Shown in pieces: positions 32,817-39,029 of a DNA stretch of 39,029 nt. This DNA comes from an uncultured Ralstonia sp. (GTDB lineage: Bacteria > Pseudomonadota > Gammaproteobacteria > Burkholderiales > Burkholderiaceae), in NCBI GenBank assembly GCA_913056305.1, contig CAJXMR010000025.1, positions 1 through 39,029 of the forward strand, given 5' to 3'. Within the stretch, counting starts at the first letter, position 1. The number at the start of each line of letters is the position of its first letter. The notes below the pieces were generated by a model, which was not told the origin of the DNA, did no database searches, and worked only from the letters and a program-made list of their open reading frames with translations. Made by a program: the position numbers and the translations under genes.

Positions 32817-33190
32817 CGGCGCAGGATCTCCCGGTCTTTATCGAGTTCGGCCAGCGTGGCCTCGAACAGGGGCGGCGCATTGCGCAGCGACGTGCGGACC
32901 TTCCACAGGCACGCTGCCGCGCCCAGGGCGTACAGCGCAGCCATCACGGCCAGCGCCTGCCAGCGGTAGGTGTCCCAGAACAGGATGGCGACCAGCGCCG
33001 TCAGCGTCAGGATGGACAGCGCGATCAGGCTGACGGCCAGCGCACCGAGAAAGGCGGCGGCCAGCAGGCGGTCTTTTTCTTCGGCCAGCTCGACACTGGC
33101 CAGCTCAAGGCGCGTCTGCGCCATCGAGACGACGGTGCCGGCCAGTTTCTTCAGGGAGGCGAACAGCTTGGGGCTGTGATCGTCGGTCAT
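32813..33190 (-). CDS. YqjE-type holin-superfamily membrane protein
   Basis: 125 aa. After an N-terminal helix (LFASLKKLAGTVVSMAQTRL, then ELASVELAEEKDRLL) come two membrane segments at about residues 44-70 (AAAFLGALAVSLIALSILTL) and 76-98. This matches the YqjE / phage-holin-family-III small proteins of stress-linked yqjD-yqjE-yqjK operons. The role is poorly known. It lies 160 bp after the YqjD-like gene with a long hairpin in the gap and overlaps the next gene by 4 bp. Confidence 0.83.
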   Translation of the reverse strand: MTDDHSPKLFASLKKLAGTVVSMAQTRLELASVELAEEKDRLLAAAFLGALAVSLIALSILTLTALVAILFWDTYRWQALAVMAALYALGAAACLWKVRTSLRNAPPLFEATLAELDKDREILRR

Positions 33191-33292
33191 GAAATTCCCG
33201 GGAGGAAGCGGGGGCCGGTGTGCCGCCAGCCACGGCGATCGGCGCTGTGTCGTGCGCCGCGCTCAGGCCTGTGAGCCCCCGCCAGAATGCAA

Positions 33293-33334
33293 CTGGCCGA
33301 TGGCGCGATCCGGATGGGGCGCGCCATCGGCCAG
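33293..33334. repeat. Long perfect inverted repeat between yqjD-like and yqjE-like genes
   Basis: CTGGCCGATGGCGCG pairs perfectly over 15 bp with CGCGCCATCGGCCAG around a 12-nt loop. It lies between two genes of the same minus-strand operon and is not followed by a T run on that strand, so it may be an mRNA-stability or processing hairpin or a partial terminator. Confidence 0.85.
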
Positions 33335-33350
33335 GAACGGCGTTGCCAGC

Positions 33351-33677
33351 TTACTTGCGGTTGAGCAGCAGGCCGATCAGCAGGCCCAGGCCTGCGGCCA
33401 CGCCCACGGCTTGCCACGGATGATCATGGACGTAATCGTCGGTGGCGCGTGCGGCGGCCTTGCTCTTGGTGACCACGGCGTCTTGCAGGTCCTGCGCTTT
33501 TTCCTTGGCTTGCCGCAGCAGGCCCATGCCGCGCTCGCGCAGCTCGGCTGCTTTTTCACCGCTAGAGGAAGCGGCTTGCTTGAGCAGCGCTTCGGCGTCG
33601 GACAGAACAGTCTTCACGTCGGTCATCAGTTTCTCCTTATTGACGGAATCGGCCAGGTTGGGGGAAGTGTTCGTCAT
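33351..33677 (-). CDS. YqjD/ElaB-type (DUF883) ribosome-associated membrane protein
   Basis: 108 aa. A helical, charged body (LSDAEALLKQAASSSGEKAA) is followed by the DUF883 signature ATDDYVHDHPWQAVGVAAGL and a C-terminal membrane anchor ending in LLNRK. E. coli YqjD and ElaB bind ribosomes and tether them to the inner membrane in stationary phase. An internal ATG at 33626 has a perfect AAGGAG 6-7 bases upstream and would give 91 aa. The residues NKEKLM before it are also found in relatives as I recall them, so both starts remain possible. Confidence 0.88.
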   Translation of the reverse strand: MTNTSPNLADSVNKEKLMTDVKTVLSDAEALLKQAASSSGEKAAELRERGMGLLRQAKEKAQDLQDAVVTKSKAAARATDDYVHDHPWQAVGVAAGLGLLIGLLLNRK

Positions 33678-33892
33678 GGTCGGGCACCTGCTGTGTGTCG
33701 GGGATCAATCGTCGATCTGTCATCGCGCACAGTCGCTAGCATATGTGTGGGTGTCTTGAAACATCAAGCGCCCAGGCCGCGTGCGCTGCGATGGATCAAG
33801 CATTGTCCGGCAACGCGTGCACGCATGCCACCGTTTTGCCAGAAAGTCGCACGCTAAATGACAAAAAGTGATGTGGTTGTGAATTTATAGTC

Positions 33893-33922
33893 GTTTTGGT
33901 TGGATGGCAATCTGGCTATAGT
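33893..33922 (+). promoter_or_regulatory. Candidate promoter of the 1-Cys peroxiredoxin gene
   Basis: TATAGT (33917-33922) is a good -10. The -35 is weak (GTTTTG at 18 bp or TTTTGG at 17 bp). The region upstream is AT-rich compared with its surroundings. GGAGG at 33941-33945 is the ribosome-binding site for the ATG at 33952. Confidence 0.4.
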
Positions 33923-33951
33923 GGTTCCCACTCACTGCATGGAGGACACGA

Positions 33952-34590
33952 ATGTCTCTACGTTTGGGCGATGTCGCCCCCGATTTCGAGCAGGATTCAA
34001 GCGCTGGCCGCATCAAGTTCCACGAGTGGTTGGGCAACAGCTGGGGCGTGCTGTTTTCGCATCCGGCCGATTTCACCCCGGTCTGCACCACCGAATTGGG
34101 CCTGACCGCCAAGCTCAAGGACGAGTTTGCCAAGCGCAACGTGAAAGCCATTGCCCTGTCGGTGGACCCGGTCGATTCGCACACGAAATGGATCGACGAC
34201 ATCAACGACACGCAGAACACCACGGTCAACTTCCCGATCCTCGCGGATCAGGACCGCAAGGTCTCGCAGCTGTACGACATGATCCACCCGAATGCGAGCG
34301 AGACCTTTACCGTGCGCTCGCTGTTCGTGATCGACCCGAACAAGAAGGTGCGCCTGACCATCACGTATCCGGCATCGACGGGGCGCAATTTCAACGAGGT
34401 GCTGCGCGTGATCGACTCACTGCAGCTGACCGAGTATCACAGCGTGGCCACGCCGGGCAACTGGCAGGACGGCGACGACGTCGTCATCGTGCCGTCGCTC
34501 AAGGACGAAGAGGTCATCAAGCAGAAATTCCCGAAGGGCTACAAGGCACTGCGCCCGTACCTGCGCCTGACGCCGCAGCCCAACAAGTAA
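33952..34590 (+). CDS. 1-Cys peroxiredoxin (Prx6 family)
   Basis: 212 aa. The peroxidatic cysteine is C45 in HPADFTPVCTTELG, the Prx6-type PVCTTE motif. No other cysteine occurs, so it is a true 1-Cys enzyme that must be recycled by an external thiol or ascorbate. The C-terminal Prx6 extension (YHSVATPGNWQDGDDVVIVP) is present. It reduces hydrogen peroxide and organic peroxides. Pseudomonas LsfA, a relative, is induced under sulfur limitation. Single-gene unit with its own promoter and strong terminator. Confidence 0.94.
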   Translation: MSLRLGDVAPDFEQDSSAGRIKFHEWLGNSWGVLFSHPADFTPVCTTELGLTAKLKDEFAKRNVKAIALSVDPVDSHTKWIDDINDTQNTTVNFPILADQDRKVSQLYDMIHPNASETFTVRSLFVIDPNKKVRLTITYPASTGRNFNEVLRVIDSLQLTEYHSVATPGNWQDGDDVVIVPSLKDEEVIKQKFPKGYKALRPYLRLTPQPNK

Positions 34591-34614
34591 CCGGCTCCTT
34601 GGTAGTGTGATTGC

Positions 34615-34642
34615 CGCCCGGCCCTCGTGCCGGGCGTTTTTT
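34615..34642 (+). terminator. Intrinsic terminator of the peroxiredoxin gene
   Basis: CGCCCGGC / GCCGGGCG stem with a 6-nt loop and six T. Confidence 0.92.
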
Positions 34643-34786
34643 GCGTTGAACCTATTCATGATCCTACTGCGCGGCCCGATCTTGGCCCTGTGATGCTCGC
34701 CGTACCGATGTACGGCTGCGCCGCATTTGGCAAATTCGGGGCCAACCTCGAGCCGCTCGCCACGGATCCTGAACAGGTTCAGAGGC

Positions 34787-34833
34787 AAAAGACAAACCGG
34801 CCAGCCCTTGCGGGTCTGGCCGGTTTGTCTTTT
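34787..34833 (-). terminator. Strong terminator of the purine permease gene
   Basis: An 18-bp perfect stem AAAAGACAAACCGGCCAG / CTGGCCGGTTTGTCTTTT with an 11-nt loop. On the minus strand it ends in GTCTTTTGCC, so it can stop permease transcripts; the A/T ends also make it usable on the other strand. Confidence 0.88.
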
Positions 34834-34854
34834 GGGAGACGGTTCAGCGCGCGA

Positions 34855-36237
34855 TCAGATCGCCCAACCGCCTGCGTAGAACGTTGCCAGCGCGGCGGCG
34901 ATCGCCACGGTGCCGACGTTCAGCTTGCGCCATTCACCGGCCACCAGGCGGCCGATCACCAGCGTGCTGAAGCCGAGCATGATGCCGGTGACGATGTTGC
35001 ACGTCAGCACGATGAACACGGCGCAGACCAGGCCGGCCAGCGCGTCGACCATGTCGTCCATGTGCAGCTTGCTCACGCTCGAGAGCATCAGCAGGCCGAC
35101 GTACATCAGCGCCGGGGCCGTGGCGTACGACGGCACCAGGCCGGCCAGCGGCGAGAAGAACATCACCGCCAGGAACAGCACGCCGACGACGACAGCCGTC
35201 AGGCCCGTCTTGCCGCCCGCAGCCACGCCCACTGTCGATTCGATATAGGCCGCCGCCGGAGCGCCGCCAAAGAAGGCCGAGAAGATCGAGCTGATCGAAT
35301 CCGCCGTCAGGGCGCGGCCACCGTTGATGATATGGCCCTTGTCATCGAGCAGCCCAGCTTGACCTGCCACCGCGCGGATCGTGCCAGTGGCGTCGAACAC
35401 AGCGGTCATCACCAGGGCCAGCACGGCGGGCAGCACGGCGGCGGAGAGTGCACCGCGAATGTCCATCGCGCCGATCAGCGAGGCATGGCCTGCAGCGGCG
35501 AGCGAGGGCAGTGCGAACACGCCGGTGAACTTCACGGCCGGGTCAAAGATCAGGCCCAGTGCCGAGATGGCGACGATCACGATCAGGATGCCGCCCGGCA
35601 CACGCCGGCGCTCCATGCCAAAGATGGCTGCCAGGCCCAGCACCGACATCACCACCGGGAAGGACGTGACGTGCCCCAGCGCCACGGGCAAGCCCGGGCC
35701 GGCATTCTTGACCACCATACCAACATCGTTGGAGGCGATCAGCAGCAGGAACAGGCCGATACCGATGCCCGTGCCGTGCGCCACGCCCGAGGGCAGGTTG
35801 CGCAGGATCCACGAGCGCACGCCGGTGGCCGAGATGGCGGTGAAGACCACGCCCATCAGGAACACCGCGCCCAGCGCCACTTCCGGCGAGAGCTTCTGCC
35901 CGAGCACGAGGCCGAAGGCCATGAAGGCGGTCAGCGAGATCGCGCAGCCGATGGCGATCGGCAGCTTGGCCCACAGGCCCATCAGCAACGAGCCGAACGC
36001 CGTGGTCAGGCACACCGCGACGAACACCGCGCTGCTGTCGAAACCGGCCTTGCCGAGCATGCCCGGGACGACGAACACGGCATAGACCATCGCCATGAAG
36101 GTGGTGATGCCTGCGACCACCTCGCGTTTTTGCGTGCTGCCGCGCGCAGAGATCTGGAAATAACGATCGACAGCGCGCGTGTCGGCAAAGCCGGCGGCGT
36201 CGAGTTCCGTCACCGACGGAATGGACTGTTCAGCCAT
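34855..36237 (-). CDS. NCS2-family purine permease (AzgA-like)
   Basis: 460 aa with 12-14 membrane segments. It matches the adenine/guanine/hypoxanthine permease branch: [20 protein letters not shown], a Q-rich start to helix 1, [40 protein letters not shown] and [20 protein letters not shown]. The preceding charged N-terminus (about 30 residues) is normal. The probable substrates are hypoxanthine, guanine or adenine. It is monocistronic, with a strong terminator after it. Confidence 0.9.
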   Translation of the reverse strand: MAEQSIPSVTELDAAGFADTRAVDRYFQISARGSTQKREVVAGITTFMAMVYAVFVVPGMLGKAGFDSSAVFVAVCLTTAFGSLLMGLWAKLPIAIGCAISLTAFMAFGLVLGQKLSPEVALGAVFLMGVVFTAISATGVRSWILRNLPSGVAHGTGIGIGLFLLLIASNDVGMVVKNAGPGLPVALGHVTSFPVVMSVLGLAAIFGMERRRVPGGILIVIVAISALGLIFDPAVKFTGVFALPSLAAAGHASLIGAMDIRGALSAAVLPAVLALVMTAVFDATGTIRAVAGQAGLLDDKGHIINGGRALTADSISSIFSAFFGGAPAAAYIESTVGVAAGGKTGLTAVVVGVLFLAVMFFSPLAGLVPSYATAPALMYVGLLMLSSVSKLHMDDMVDALAGLVCAVFIVLTCNIVTGIMLGFSTLVIGRLVAGEWRKLNVGTVAIAAALATFYAGGWAI

Positions 36238-36670
36238 GGTGGGTTTGTCTCCTGGCAGAGCTCCGCGCTGGCCGGTCCGGATGGATCGTCGTCAACGTGA
36301 GGCGCCCTGTTCTGGTTTTGATTCGGTGCGGGTGCCGGCGTACGCGCGCTGGCATTCTCCAGACCGTTGTCTCGCGATTGGTTTTTTCGCGTGGCGCTGC
36401 GGTCTACGTATGGACTGCGCGCACGTTCTATCGGTGTGAGGGTGGTGCCTTCAGACCGGTTGATCCTTGGACACTTGGAGCGAAGCATAGACGCGCGCCC
36501 GTGGCCGATTCATGCGGCAAACCGTATCCCGGTCATTTGCAAATTTGTATAACGCGAGGGGGAGATGAAACGGAGGGAAGCGAGGTGCCCAGGACGGGCG
36601 AGACATGCGGCGACGGGTGTGGCGAGTCGTGCACGAGTGTGCATCAACCCGCCGAAAAAACAAAGCGCAA
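36238..36670. other. 433-bp intergenic region between gcdH and the purine permease
   Basis: Both flanking genes are on the minus strand, so this holds the permease promoter and the 3' end of the gcdH transcript. I see no purine riboswitch and no strong promoter pair. An 8-bp palindrome CAAATTTG lies at 36540-36547, and a T run on the minus strand (36655-36660) lies just after gcdH without a clear stem. Confidence 0.55.
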
Positions 36671-37864
36671 TTAGAAGAAAGCCTGAATACCCGTCTGCGC
36701 GCGACCGAGGATCAGCGCGTGGATATCGTGCGTGCCTTCGTACGTATTCACCACTTCCAGGTTCACCACGTGGCGGATCACGCCGAACTCGTCCGAGATG
36801 CCGTTGCCGCCCAGCATGTCGCGCGCCATGCGGGCGATGTCGAGCGACTTGCCGCACGAGTTGCGCTTCATGATCGAGGTGATCTCGACTGCAGCCGTGC
36901 CTTCGTCCTTCATGCGGCCCAGGCGCAGGCAGCCTTGCAGGCCGAGCGTGATTTCGGTCTGCATGTCGGCCAGCTTCTTCTGGATGAGCTGGTTGGCGGC
37001 GAGCGGGCGGCCGAACTGCTTGCGGTCCAGCACGTACTGGCGCGCGATGTGCCAGCAGGCCTCGGCCGCGCCCAGCGCACCCCACGCGATGCCATAGCGC
37101 GCCGAGTTCAGGCACGTGAACGGACCCTTCAGACCGCGCACGTCCGGCATCAGGTTCTCTTCCGGCACGAACACTTCGTCCAGCACGATCTCGCCGGTGA
37201 TCGACGTGCGCAGGCCGACCTTGCCGTGGATGGCCGGTGCGCTCAGGCCCTTCCAGCCCTTCTCCAGGATGAAGCCGCGGATCTGGTCTTCGCCGTTGTC
37301 ATCCGGCAGCTTGGCCCACACCACGAACACATCGGCGATGGGCGAGTTGGTGATCCACATCTTGGCGCCGGAGAGCGAGTAGCCGCCGCTCACCTTCTTG
37401 GCGCGCGTGATCATCGAGGCCGGGTCGGAGCCGTGGTTCGGCTCGGTCAGGCCGAAGCAGCCGATCCACTCGCCGGTGGCCAGCTTGGGCAGGTATTTCT
37501 GCTTCTGCGCCTCGGTGCCGAATTCATAGATCGGCACCATCACCAGCGACGACTGCACGCTCATCATCGAGCGGTAGCCGGAGTCCACGCGCTCGACCTC
37601 ACGTGCGATCAGGCCGTAGCTGACGTAGTTCAGGCCGGGGCCGCCGTACTGCTCGGGAATGGTCGGGCCCAGCAGGCCCAACTCGCCCATCTCGCGGAAG
37701 ATCGATGCATCGGTCTTCTCATGCCGGAACGACTCCAGCACGCGCGGCATCAGCTTGTCCTGGCAGTACGAGGCGGCGGCGTCGCGCACCATGCGCTCGT
37801 CGTCGGTCAGTTGTTGGTCAAGCAGCAGGGGATCGGCCCAGTGGAAGGCGTTGCGAGCGGTCAC
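36671..37864 (-). CDS. gcdH: Glutaryl-CoA dehydrogenase
   Basis: 397 aa. It oxidatively decarboxylates glutaryl-CoA to crotonyl-CoA, passing electrons to ETF, in lysine/tryptophan/glutarate breakdown. Features: [70 protein letters not shown] and the catalytic glutamate E376 in [20 protein letters not shown]. The latter two segments are typical of GcdH rather than general acyl-CoA dehydrogenases. It is divergent from an IclR regulator with a palindrome in the 103-bp gap. Confidence 0.95.
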   Translation of the reverse strand: MTARNAFHWADPLLLDQQLTDDERMVRDAAASYCQDKLMPRVLESFRHEKTDASIFREMGELGLLGPTIPEQYGGPGLNYVSYGLIAREVERVDSGYRSMMSVQSSLVMVPIYEFGTEAQKQKYLPKLATGEWIGCFGLTEPNHGSDPASMITRAKKVSGGYSLSGAKMWITNSPIADVFVVWAKLPDDNGEDQIRGFILEKGWKGLSAPAIHGKVGLRTSITGEIVLDEVFVPEENLMPDVRGLKGPFTCLNSARYGIAWGALGAAEACWHIARQYVLDRKQFGRPLAANQLIQKKLADMQTEITLGLQGCLRLGRMKDEGTAAVEITSIMKRNSCGKSLDIARMARDMLGGNGISDEFGVIRHVVNLEVVNTYEGTHDIHALILGRAQTGIQAFF

Positions 37865-37888
37865 AGCGGTAGTCTCCGAGGTTTTGTT

Positions 37889-37905
37889 GTTCCGAGATAC
37901 GGAAC
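37889..37905. promoter_or_regulatory. Likely IclR-type operator between gcdH and its regulator
   Basis: A 17-bp palindrome GTTCCG-agata-CGGAAC, with 6-bp arms and a 5-bp centre, lies 24 bp upstream of the gcdH ATG. A second palindrome TTTCGAAA lies at 37910-37917. IclR-family proteins typically bind TTCCG-like inverted repeats of this layout. It sits in the gcdH leader/promoter region, fitting repression of gcdH and possibly autoregulation. Confidence 0.6.
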
Positions 37906-37967
37906 ACAGTTTCGAAATTTAGAGCTATCATAGCCCAACCGACGACAAATCCTAGGCCTTTTTTGCG

Positions 37968-38795
37968 ATGAGCACGACACGTCTCCCCGATCCCGAATTC
38001 GACACCGCGCGCGATCGCGAAGGCGATCCGAACTTTGTCACGGCCCTCGCGCGCGGGCTGGAACTGCTGCGTGCGTTCCGCCCCGGCGACACGCTGCTGG
38101 GCAACCAGGAGTTCGTGCGCCGCACGGGCTTTCCGAAGGCCACGGTCAGCCGCCTGGCTGGCACGCTGGTCTCGCTCGGCTACCTGCGCTACGACGAGGC
38201 GCTCGGCAAGTACGGGCTCGATACCGGGGTGCTGGCGCTCGGCTTCGCCTACCTGGCGTCGAGCGACGTGGTGCAGCTCGCGCGCCCGCACATGAGCGCG
38301 TTCGCGCAGCGGCACGGCGTATCGATTTCGCTGGGCAAGCGCGATCGGCTGGACATGGTCTATCTGGAAACGATCCGCCACGACAGCCCGGCGATGGGCG
38401 GGTCGTCGGGGCTGGGCGTGGGCTCGCGGCTGTCGTTGCTGTCGAGTTCGATGGGGCGGGCGTATCTGGCGTCGCTGCCGGCGGCGCGGCGTGAGCGTTT
38501 GTACGACACGCTGCGCGCGCAGCAGCCTGCGCAATGGGCGGCGGAAGGTGCGGCAGCCGATGGCGCCGTGAAGGCGGGGGTGCGTGATGGCTATGCGGTC
38601 TCGCTGCGCGACTGGCACCCGGCCATCCACGCATGTGCGGTCGCATTCTTCGCGCCGAGCCAGCGCGAGCCCTACGTGGTGAGCTGCAGCGCGCCATACA
38701 CAGCGGCCGATGCCGAACGCATTCGCGATGAGTTGGCACCGGCACTGCGTGAGTTCGCGGCACGGCTCGGGCAGGTGGTCGAGCCGGCCATGTAG
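37968..38795 (+). CDS. IclR-family transcriptional regulator
   Basis: 275 aa. A winged helix at about residues 22-85 (FVTALARGLELLRAFRPGD and NQEFVRRTGFPKATVSRLAG) is followed by the IclR effector-binding domain (GLDTGVLALGFAYLASSDVV, RDRLDMVYLETI, GVGSRLSLLSSSMGRAYLAS). It is divergent from gcdH and likely controls it; glutarate or glutaryl-CoA as effector is an inference from position. No strong ribosome-binding site precedes the ATG, which follows a run of six T. Confidence 0.93.
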   Translation: MSTTRLPDPEFDTARDREGDPNFVTALARGLELLRAFRPGDTLLGNQEFVRRTGFPKATVSRLAGTLVSLGYLRYDEALGKYGLDTGVLALGFAYLASSDVVQLARPHMSAFAQRHGVSISLGKRDRLDMVYLETIRHDSPAMGGSSGLGVGSRLSLLSSSMGRAYLASLPAARRERLYDTLRAQQPAQWAAEGAAADGAVKAGVRDGYAVSLRDWHPAIHACAVAFFAPSQREPYVVSCSAPYTAADAERIRDELAPALREFAARLGQVVEPAM

Positions 38796-38868
38796 CCTCT
38801 TTCGAGATCTACCAGAATTTGTCTTGGCGTCAGCACTGGCGTCAGGATGGTTTGGCCGTTTCTGCCCT

Positions 38869-39029
38869 ATGCGGCGCCTTGAATTTGTGTGAGCGGGCGG
38901 AAAAAAGAAGGAGGCCTGTTTGAGCGAAGCGAGTTTGCCTCCTTCTCCGCACGGTCACACAAATTCAAGGGGAAGTCGCCGCATCGGGCGCGCCTTTCTT
39001 TGCTTACTTTCTTTGGCAAGACAAAGAAA
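38869..39029. repeat. Nested inverted-repeat intergenic element at the right edge
   Basis: Three nested perfect arms: ATGCGGCG (38869-38876) with CGCCGCAT (38977-38984); CCTTGAATTTGTGTGA (38877-38892) with TCACACAAATTCAAGG (38955-38970); GAAGGAGGC (38907-38915) with GCCTCCTTC (38937-38945). The centre reads GTTTGAGCGAAGCGAGTTT. It is followed by TTTCTTTGCTTACTTTCTTTG and a hairpin TTTCTTTG-gcaaga-CAAAGAAA that reaches the last base. I recall very similar strings as dispersed intergenic repeats in related genomes; the element probably continues beyond the window. Confidence 0.75.

Noticed and set aside
33887-33919. OxyR-like site (ATAG ... CTAT) upstream of the peroxiredoxin gene
   Set aside because: Only two of the four half-sites are present and the spacing does not fit the family's tetrad.
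34627-36300. A 557-codon plus-strand open frame over the purine permease
   Set aside because: His/Gln/Arg-rich shadow of a multi-spanning membrane protein; it also crosses a strong terminator.

Overview
The window reads as chromosome of a GC-rich betaproteobacterium of the Burkholderiaceae, most likely Ralstonia. This rests on gene content and order (ribD-ribE-ribBA-ribH, nrdR-glyA, ybgC-tolQRAB-pal-cpoB-queC, gcdH next to an IclR regulator), on high GC at third codon positions, and on protein character. The species is an inference from memory; no database search was possible. There are no rRNA genes, no CRISPR array, and no transposase or phage integrase gene. One tRNA gene is present.

Layout. 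Positions 1-3191 (minus strand) hold a riboflavin operon: ribD, ribE, ribBA and the start of ribH. Its RibBA has a degenerate GTP cyclohydrolase half. Positions 3216-14747 hold two divergent type IV pilus minor-pilin operons around a 603-bp intergenic region. The minus-strand set (pilV-like, pilW, pilX, a short PilY1, a PilE-like and a FimT/GspH-like pilin) runs straight into ribD. The plus-strand set (fimT, pilV, pilW, pilX, a large PilY1, pilE) ends at a strong terminator. The large PilY1 carries an N-terminal L-type (legume-lectin-like) domain and an intact calcium loop. The short PilY1 has neither. This pair of alternative pilus-tip modules is the most interesting system in the window.

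Positions 14792-17801 hold nrdR and glyA (minus strand) and the divergent dehydrogenase gene ydfG. The glyA leader contains a well-formed ZTP (pfl) riboswitch. Positions 17881-24067 are the Tol-Pal envelope operon followed by queC, then a YeeE/YedE sulfur transporter. A tRNA-Lys(UUU) with a perfect-hexamer promoter and a strong terminator lies at 25207-25363.

From 25498 to about 31550 the content is more accessory: an alginate-lyase-family lipoprotein, a nucleoside 2-deoxyribosyltransferase, an SfnB/DszC-type flavin monooxygenase followed by a TauD-type dioxygenase (organosulfur scavenging is inferred), and a fetA-fetB-Nudix operon. Positions 31862-33677 hold a small membrane protein and a YqjD/YqjE-type stress operon with a striking intercistronic hairpin. 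The rest is a 1-Cys peroxiredoxin, an NCS2 purine permease, gcdH with a divergent IclR regulator and a likely shared operator, and at the right edge a nested inverted-repeat element that looks like a dispersed intergenic repeat.
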